Assembly: GCA_026770585.1 (NCBI GenBank)
Contig: MU646379.1
Span: 332,937 to 343,808, forward strand
Length of the DNA: 10,872 bases
Direction: 5' to 3'
Source: Baffinella frigidus
Lineage: Eukaryota > Cryptophyceae > Cryptomonadales > Baffinellaceae
Shown: positions 6,251 through 10,872 of the stretch, piece by piece
Layout of the letters: the number at the start of each line of letters is the position of its first letter
Numbering within the stretch: the stretch's first letter is position 1
Program-made: the position numbers and the translations under genes
The notes under the pieces: generated by a model
Databases searched by the model: none
The model's input: the letters and a program-made list of their open reading frames with translations, nothing else
What the model was told of the DNA's origin: nothing

Positions 6251-6502
6251 CTGCGGAAGGGGCGTGCCATCTTGCGAGGGACCGCTGGGAGTTCGTTGAA
6301 GGCGACGGGTGCACGAAATGTCTTGAATATCCGCAACACAGTCGTAAAACGACATTAATTGAAACCTGTACGACATATCCTAACCCTCCACCCCAACCAA
6401 TACAACCGCCTGCCCTACACTCTAATCTATAAACCCTCTACCCTCCACCCTCAGCCCTAACGCCAACCCCTCGACGCTCGCCCTGGATGCGTCGCAATAC
6501 TC

Positions 6503-6893
6503 CTGAACCCTAGAACCTAAACCCTAAACCCTAGAACCTGAACCCCAAACCCTCAACCATCTAGGAGTTGGACGACCTTCTTCCAAAGAGCGCTACGGGG
6601 CAGCGGTGAACACTTCACTCTAAACCCTAAACCCTAAACCCTACACCCGAAACCCGAAACCCGAAGCCCTAAACCCTGAACCCTAAACCCTAAACCCTGA
6701 ACCATAAACCCCACCCTAAACCCCAAACCCCAAACCCCAAACCCTAAACCCTAAACCCTAAACCCTGAACCCTGAACCCTAAATCCCAAATCCTAAACCC
6801 TAAACCTCAAACCCCAAACCCCACACCCCACACCCTCAACCAGAAACCCTAAACCCTGAAACCCGAACCCTAAACCCCAAACCCTGAACCAGG
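6503..6893 (-). repeat. Degenerate telomere-like block 1 (CCCTAAA type)
   Basis: Units CCCTAAA, CCCTGAA, CCCCAAA, CCCGAAA and CCCTCAA in mixed order, interrupted at about 6564-6619 by unrelated sequence. Looser CCCT-rich sequence starts near 6380. Orientation is the reverse of the perfect block at 2835. It is an old interstitial or subtelomeric tract, not an active telomere. Confidence 0.9.
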
Positions 6894-6963
6894 ACGCTGA
6901 ATCAGTGTCTCAAGCTCGCGACAGAGTTCATCGGGTATGAAGCTCATCTAGCAACATAACTTT

Positions 6964-7109
6964 ATCTCAGAAAAGGGATTTTTAAATTCGTTTTCTTAAG
7001 TCAACCCCCCTTCAAATTTGTCAACTTATGCGCAGAGAAAAGAATAAGTTGACGAATTTGTACAGGAATTGACTTAAGAAAACGAATTTAAAAATCCCTT
7101 TTCTGAGAT
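6964..7109. mobile_element. Fold-back element, 66-bp arms, 146 bp
   Basis: 6964-7029 and 7044-7109 are inverted repeats around a 14-bp loop. The outer 41 bp, starting ATCTCAGAAAAGGG, pair perfectly; the inner part has scattered mismatches. AT lies at both edges, either as part of the repeat or as a dinucleotide duplication. Only one copy is in this window. It begins about 70 bp after telomere-like block 1. Confidence 0.85.
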
Positions 7110-7287
7110 GAAACTGAGTCAGCTGTTGTGATTCTAGGCAAGGCTTTTATGTGTGGCATGTTGGGGTGGATGTGCTGCTATCTTAGGCATACGAACAATC
7201 CCCAACATAGCAGGAAAGTGCAACTGATTCAGTGATGGTCCGAAATCACATGATCCCACATGCAGCCACATGCCGTCACCTCGCCCT

Positions 7288-7362
7288 GTAACGCTCTTGG
7301 AACCGTTGGCTCGTTATTGGAACCATTTTCTCGATGTTGGAACCGTTTCTGGGTTCTTGGAA
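7288..7362 (+). repeat. Minisatellite related to 2409-2490
   Basis: Four imperfect units of the type CTCTTGGAACCGTT, about 20 bp apart, with TATTGGAACCATTTTCTCG among them. The same unit occurs in the family 4 element at 2375-2549. Confidence 0.7.
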
Positions 7363-7457
7363 CGGTGTGGTCTCGCACCCCTACCACCCAGATTCTGGGA
7401 TTGCCTCTTTTTTCGGTCCACGCAGTTGATGTCTCGGCTCCAAGTGTGCCACACGGT

Positions 7458-7677
7458 CCACTCGAGACTGGAAGAGGGGCCATTTTAGATGTGGGGTTGT
7501 AAAATTTAGTACCAGTCACGGGCAGGCGTGGTCACGTATCTGGGGTTACAACCCCAGATACGTGACCAAACGCCTCTTTTGTGTGAAAATTGCTGCACAA
7601 TTATTATTTTTCCTTCACTTGTAAAGGACTTGTAAGTTTAAAACTTTTAAAATCGTCCCTCTTCCAGTCTCGAGTGG
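7458..7677. mobile_element. Family 3 MITE, copy 2, 220 bp
   Basis: Inverted ends CCACTCGAGACTGGAAGAGG and its complement, perfect over 21 bp. It matches 3274-3492 along its length. The central hairpin (7530-7567) is an 18-bp perfect stem around AC, with tip TGGGGTT/AACCCCA where the other copy has GGGCG-GTATAA-CGCCA. Flanking dinucleotides (GT and TC) do not match. Confidence 0.92.
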
Positions 7678-7707
7678 TCTCAGTTGATCGCGCGCCAGCG
7701 TTTGATT

Positions 7708-7851
7708 TCACAGGGAATCTGATTTAATTCAAAACATTTCCGCAATGAAATTTACTACACAGAAGGATCGTTGATAGTAGTAATATTAAAGAAAACGTGT
7801 AGTAATTTTCACAGAAATCCAATGTTTTAAATTAAATGATTTTTCCTATGA
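7708..7851. mobile_element. Family 7 AT-rich fold-back, degenerate
   Basis: Arms of about 53 bp (7708-7762 and 7797-7851), roughly three quarters identical, including TTTAATTCAAAACATT / AATGTTTTAAATTAAA and ATTTACTACAC / GTGTAGTAATTTT. More diverged arms than the other elements imply greater age. A loop fragment recurs at 1955-2007. Confidence 0.65.
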
Positions 7852-7945
7852 GATTGCACAGCTGTGTAACACTCAATGAACCCCACGTTGCCAATTTGTC
7901 CGGATGTAGAGATGAGGGTTCAGGGGAAGGGATGAGGGGTTAGGT

Positions 7946-8075
7946 TACCACGCCAGAGCCTTGAAAGGGATTGCCAAAAGTCCATTCCTGCTGAGGGCAG
8001 TGGTTTTCAAAAGTCAACAACCGCTTTCAGATGCGGTTTGAAAAAATCAACCCCCACCTCCAATCTGGCGTGGTA
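7946..8075. mobile_element. Family 4 MITE, empty copy with TA duplication
   Basis: Ends CCACGCCAGA (7948) and TCTGGCGTGG (8073), with TA at 7946-7947 and 8074-8075. The 126-bp body is the uninterrupted counterpart of 3895-4194. Central sequence CCGC-TTTCAGAT-GCGG is a weaker hairpin at the same position as the insertion site in the other copy. Confidence 0.92.
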
Positions 8076-8110
8076 GTACACACCGAATGCTGAAGGTGTG
8101 TCCGGGGGAG

Positions 8111-8285
8111 TAGGGCGCTGTGCAGAGAAGCTGGCCACGGGAAATAATGGAAAATCGAGAAATTGGAGCCATTTTGTCAACTTTTGAGAAATTTAGTACC
8201 ATGAAATTCTAAAAAGTGGACAAAATGGCTCCAATTTTTCCATTTCCCCATTTTTCGGTGGCCAACTTCTCTGCACAGCGCTCTA
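8111..8285. mobile_element. Family 5 MITE, TA-flanked, 175 bp
   Basis: TA at both edges; the right end read inward is GAGCGCTGTGCAGAGAAGTT. The left end differs by GGGC for GAGC. The arms are about 80 bp, with the inner part ATTGGAGCCATTTTGTC matched exactly. Terminal pattern GAGC-N12-AGTTGGCC is as in 3971-4146 and 10187-10353. A solo arm of this subtype lies at 1612. Confidence 0.9.
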
Positions 8286-8328
8286 CACGTGGCCTCCTGG
8301 AGCCATTCGGTCGCACCGAGAGGCTCGA

Positions 8329-8370
8329 TACGGTAGGCAACCCGTAGGGGCATAGGGGGGTTCCTACGGA
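8329..8370. mobile_element. Family 1 fragment
   Basis: TACGGTAGGC, CGTAGGGGC-TAG and GGGGG followed by TCCTA match 95-130 of the complete copy with small gaps. No second arm. Confidence 0.5.
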
Positions 8371-8454
8371 TAAGAGGACGGTGGGTGCGTCCAAGCTCCA
8401 AGGCAAATTAGTTTTTACCCTAAACCGGGGATCAAGGGAAATTAGTGAAACCTT

Positions 8455-8525
8455 CAACTCCAAGCCCTCAACCCCAAACCCTCAACCCTCAATCCTACTT
8501 CCTAAACCCTGAACCCTGGACCCTA
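8455..8525 (-). repeat. Degenerate telomere-like block 2
   Basis: CCCTCAA, CCCCAAA, CCTAAACCCTGAACCCTGG units. It ends where the GC-rich tandem array begins. Confidence 0.8.
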
Positions 8526-8637
8526 GGACGGTGCGACCAAGCTTAAAGGGGCGCGGGGGCGCGAGCGCGAGCAGCTTCGGCGGAGAGAGCATCGTGGGGC
8601 AGGCGAGCACCCCTCCCTATTGTTTTAGGAGGGAACG

Positions 8638-8659
8638 GGAAATATCCGGGGATATTTCC
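8638..8659. other. Hairpin GGAAATATCC-GG-GGATATTTCC
   Basis: A 10-bp perfect stem with a 2-bp spacer in array unit 1. It recurs near 9075-9096 in unit 4. In unit 2 it has decayed to GGAAATATCCGGAATAATTCC. Confidence 0.85.
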
Positions 8660-8706
8660 GTGGCGCCGGGACGGTGCGGCCAAGCGCAAAGGGGTGCGGG
8701 GGCGCT

Positions 8707-8728
8707 CGAAGCTGCTCGAGCAGCTTCG
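8707..8728. other. Perfect 22-bp palindrome in array unit 2
   Basis: CGAAGCTGCTC followed by its exact complement GAGCAGCTTCG. It is present again at 9144-9165. Unit 1 has GCGAGCGCGAGCAGCTTCG instead, which is not palindromic. Confidence 0.9.
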
Positions 8729-9143
8729 GCGGGGAGAGCATCGTGGGGCAGGCGAGCGACCCCCTCCACATTGTTATCAGATTCTTTAGAGGGAACAGGA
8801 AATATCCGGAATAATTCCGGGGCGCGGGGGCGCGGGGGCGCGAGCGCGAGCAGCGTCGGCGGGGAGAGCATCGTGGGGCAGGCGAGCGCCCCTGCCCATC
8901 CAGGAGCTGTAGTAAAGTGCGCTAAAAGTGTTGTTTCGTGGTAGAAAAAATATGATATCGATGGCAACGGCTCCAATTCCCAACACATTTGATGGTTTTC
9001 CGCTGGCAGCTTCGGCGGAGAAAGCATCGTCGGGGCAGGCGAGCGCCCCTCCCTATTTGTTTTAGGAGGGGACGGGAAATATCCGGGGATATTTCCGTGG
9101 CGCCGGGACGGTGCGGCCAAGCTCAAAGGGGCGCGGGGGCGCT

Positions 9144-9165
9144 CGAAGCTGCTCGAGCAGCTTCG
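9144..9165. other. Perfect 22-bp palindrome in array unit 5
   Basis: Identical to 8707-8728. Confidence 0.9.
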
Positions 9166-9299
9166 GTGGGGAGAGAGTCGTCGGGCAGGCGAGAGCACTC
9201 CTACACTCTCTACCACTGAACACATAACAGAAGACACCCACAGAATCGCCTTTCTGGTACTAACCCGATGGTCGCGTCCTCATATACAAGTGTTATACA

Positions 9300-9364
9300 G
9301 TGTATACATGTATTATACACGTGTATACATGTATTATACACGTATATACACATGTATTATACAC
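9300..9364. repeat. TA-rich minisatellite of self-complementary units
   Basis: Three units of 21-23 bp built as GTGTATA, CATGTAT, TATACAC, so each unit can fold on itself. The preceding CATATACAAGTGTTATACAG is a degenerate extra unit. A short hairpin CAGGTTCC-GGTGC-GGAACCTG follows near 9370-9390. Confidence 0.9.
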
Positions 9365-9532
9365 ATCCGAGCAGGTTCCGGTGCGGAACCTGAGCCAACG
9401 TCCCCCACTCCTAAGCTGTACGGCACAATACACCCCACGAGTGCTGGCGGCCACTCGTCGATGATATGGAGGCGCGGTTACCGCACGCCGGCGGGGGCGC
9501 CCTCGAGGGTTGTGATGTCGTGGAATTCGGCG

Positions 9533-9693
9533 TGGCTTGGATTTTTCCTGGGTCGGGTCGGGCGTAATTTCGACGACGTCCGTTTTGTGACAGGTTGAGG
9601 GTGGGTGGTGCTATATTGGCATAAAATCCATGTCTAGGATAGCGTGAAAGTTCGTTTCCTGGAAATTCCCAACCCGACCCCGAATCCAAGCCA
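9533..9693. mobile_element. Possible degenerate fold-back element
   Basis: TGGCTTGGATT and GGTCGGGT(C/T)GGG at 9533-9563 pair with 9666-9693, with a 3-bp length difference. A second inverted pair GGTGCTAT / ATAGCACC lies at about 9607 and just beyond the right arm. It could be an old MITE or chance in GC-rich DNA. Confidence 0.35.
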
Positions 9694-9712
9694 TCCCAAA
9701 CTGTAGAATAGC

Positions 9713-9922
9713 ACCCTAAACCCCAAACTTTAAAGACTAGACCCTAAACCCTGGACCCTAGACCCTAAACCCTAAATCCTAGACCTTAAATCCTAAACCC
9801 TAAACCCTAAACCCGACCCCCTAAACCCCAAACCCCAAACCCCAAACCCCAAACCCCAAACCCCAAACCCCAAACCCCAAACCCTGAACCCTAAACCCCA
9901 AATCCCAACCCCCAAACCCCAC
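9713..9922 (-). repeat. Degenerate telomere-like block 3, with homogeneous CCCCAAA run
   Basis: CCCTAAA, CCCTAGA and TCCTAAA units, then eight uninterrupted CCCCAAA units (9826-9881), then CCCTGAA and mixed units. It ends directly at the coding-like fragment starting at 9925. Confidence 0.92.
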
Positions 9923-9924
9923 AC

Positions 9925-10041
9925 CGCAAGCAGGCGCTGTTCTCATCGCCGATGATGGGTGTCGCGGTGCTCAACAACGCGTGGACCTTCATCCAGGCGC
10001 GCCAACCACCCTTTTTAAAACCCGGAGAGCTGTACAAGTGA
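9925..10041 (+). CDS. Coding-like 3' gene fragment abutting telomere-like repeats
   Basis: 38 codons then TGA (10039-10041), in frame with two ATGs at 9952 and 9955. It includes the runs KQALFSSPMMGVAVLNNAWT and FIQARQPP, and ends GELYK. Of the first 26 codons only two end in A or T, a coding-type bias unlike the surroundings. The frame cannot extend upstream as unique sequence because it meets the CCCCAAA-type block. It may be the C-terminal part of a gene cut off at the telomere repeats, an exon whose upstream part is elsewhere, or a small protein starting at 9952. I do not recognise the family. Evidence is composition and reading-frame character only. Confidence 0.35.
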   Translation, partial: RKQALFSSPMMGVAVLNNAWTFIQARQPPFLKPGELYK

Positions 10042-10186
10042 GGCAGCGTGTGGTAATTTTGATTGGTTTGGGCACGCGGCTCCGCTTAAAGATGAGGCTG
10101 CGTTCTCAAAACTCCCATGCAAAACGCCTAAAATCGACATTTAAGAAGGGTGTTGGATCAGCCTCGTGTGGCTCGGCCGGCCCTTC

Positions 10187-10353
10187 TAGAGCGCTTGCGG
10201 GAAAACTTGGCCGATTTCAACGAGAAATGCTTTCAGAATTTGTGCCAGAATCGTTTAGATGGACCGGTTTCATGTCACGTCCTGGTACAAAAGCTCTGAA
10301 TTTCTGAAAACATTTCTCGTTAAAATCGACCAAGTTTTCCCGCAAGCGCTCTA
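10187..10353. mobile_element. Family 5 MITE, TA-flanked, 167 bp
   Basis: TA at 10187-10188 and 10352-10353; ends GAGCGCTTGCGGGAAA then ACTTGG. The arms pair for about 53 bp with three mismatches, all C on the left arm opposite T equivalents on the right. After that comes a one-base length difference. The loop carries TCGTTTAGATGGACC, which also occurs in the loop of the family 6 element at about 4378-4393. Confidence 0.92.
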
Positions 10354-10553
10354 TCATCAAATCGTTTCAACGACGATACCCAGGACCGAAACAGAGGCCT
10401 TTGCGAGGACTGCACCAGGGCGGAGTTTTGTATTAGTCAACTTACCTGCGAATGTGTAGTAAACAAGTACCCAATCTGGGGTACCTCGTTTCTAAGTTGA
10501 CAGATTTTGTGGGTGTATTGACTTTTACAACATATCCGGCCTGGCAGTGCACA

Positions 10554-10691
10554 GTCCTCTGCCTCTCTCGGGTTCTCCGACGATTCTCAAGTTTATATGC
10601 TTGGTGTGCGGTACACACCCGTCAACTTTGGGGCGGGAAAGAGCCCCGGCTCAACGAGTTGGTGAGCCCAAAAAGACTGAGACAGAGCTAG
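10554..10691 (-). mobile_element. Family 6 element, copy 4, inverted
   Basis: On the minus strand: TA then GCTCTGTCTCAGTC, TTTTTGGGCTCACCAACTCG, GGGGCTCTTTCCCGC, GTTGACGG, GTGTACCGCA and AAACTTGAGAATCGTC. The hairpin is at 10648-10669 with a mismatched stem. The other terminus is probably near CCTCTGCCTCTCTC at 10554, but no TA is there, so that end is tentative. Confidence 0.65.
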
Positions 10692-10742
10692 GCTCAACAT
10701 TTTCTTGGGTCCGACACCTGGAATTCTATAGAGGTTGACACA

Positions 10743-10872
<130 letters not shown>

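Larger units (their letters stand above)
8527..9204 (+). repeat. GC-rich tandem array, unit about 145 bp, five partial or complete units
   Basis: Units begin GACGGTGCG(G/A)CCAAG at 8527, 8670 and 9107; truncated units lie at 8820-8905 and 9005-9106. The common core is CAGCTTCGGCGG, GAGAGCATCGTGGGGCAGGC, CCCCTCCCTATTGTTTTAGG and a GGAAATATCC hairpin. A 99-bp AT-richer spacer (8906-9004) separates units 3 and 4. Two long reading frames cross the array (137 codons +, 206 codons -). They consist of the repeat and are not supported as genes. Confidence 0.9.

Noticed and set aside
7388-7412. CCACCCAGATTCTGGGATTGCC as a further family 4 end
   Set aside because: It resembles the family 4 terminus, but no partner end or flanking duplication can be found.
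8531-9237. 137-codon (+) and 206-codon (-) frames across the GC-rich array
   Set aside because: They are composed of tandem repeat units and GC-rich sequence with few stop codons. The repeat explains them.
10021-10041. GAGCTGTACAAG before a stop, resembling the end of GFP coding sequences
   Set aside because: Only about 13 bases match and the upstream sequence does not resemble GFP. Taken as coincidence, not a construct.
10430-10510. Weak inverted pair around GTCAACTTA / CTAAGTTGAC and the GTACCC-AATCT-GGGTAC hairpin
   Set aside because: Pairing is too interrupted to define an element, and GTCAAC-type words are common throughout the window.

Overview
The window looks like nuclear DNA of a eukaryote. 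It contains one perfect block of TTTAGGG telomere repeats and three long blocks of degenerate CCCTAAA-type repeats. It also has CT microsatellites at both ends and a very high density of short non-autonomous DNA transposons. TTTAGGG telomeres occur in land plants, many green algae, dinoflagellates, some apicomplexans, cryptophytes and oomycetes; the sequence does not let me choose among these. I see no bacterial operon, tRNA, rRNA or CRISPR array, and no protein I can name with confidence. The setting is most like repeat-rich intergenic or subtelomeric DNA.

Layout. 1-956: a CT tract, a long fold-back element (41-220), and a repeat array holding three copies of a 30-bp sequence, each preceded by a G-run. 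1119-2549: four or five miniature elements, a minisatellite and an element with a perfect 9-bp target duplication. 2810-4829: a dense cluster, including an element whose hairpin tip is replaced by telomere repeats (2835-2873) and a miniature element nested precisely inside another (3971-4146 inside 3895-4194). 4527-6003: GC-rich DNA with coding-like but unrecognised reading frames, the best being 68 codons at 5631-5837. 6078-8370: telomere-like DNA and seven further elements. 8527-9204: a GC-rich tandem array of about 145-bp units. 9300-9364: a TA-rich minisatellite. 9713-9922: telomere-like DNA that runs directly into a strongly coding-like fragment (9925-10041). 10187-10691: two more elements. 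10749-10872: CT/CA microsatellite.

The main content is a community of MITE-like families, most with two or more copies here. Family 1 has ends AGTTTCAT. Family 2 has ends CACGAGGCTATCC and is exactly 175 bp twice. Family 3 has ends CCACTCGAG and is about 220 bp. Family 4 has ends CCACGC and dinucleotide target duplications. Family 5 is TA-flanked with ends GAGC-N12-A(C/G)TTGGCC. Family 6 is TA-flanked with ends GC(G/T)CTGTCTC and an internal GGGCTCACC hairpin. Family 7 is AT-rich and degenerate. No transposase gene is visible, so any mobility would need enzymes encoded elsewhere. Three families share an odd property: the central hairpin tip differs in sequence between copies yet largely stays self-complementary. 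Family labels are mine, made only from comparisons inside this window.
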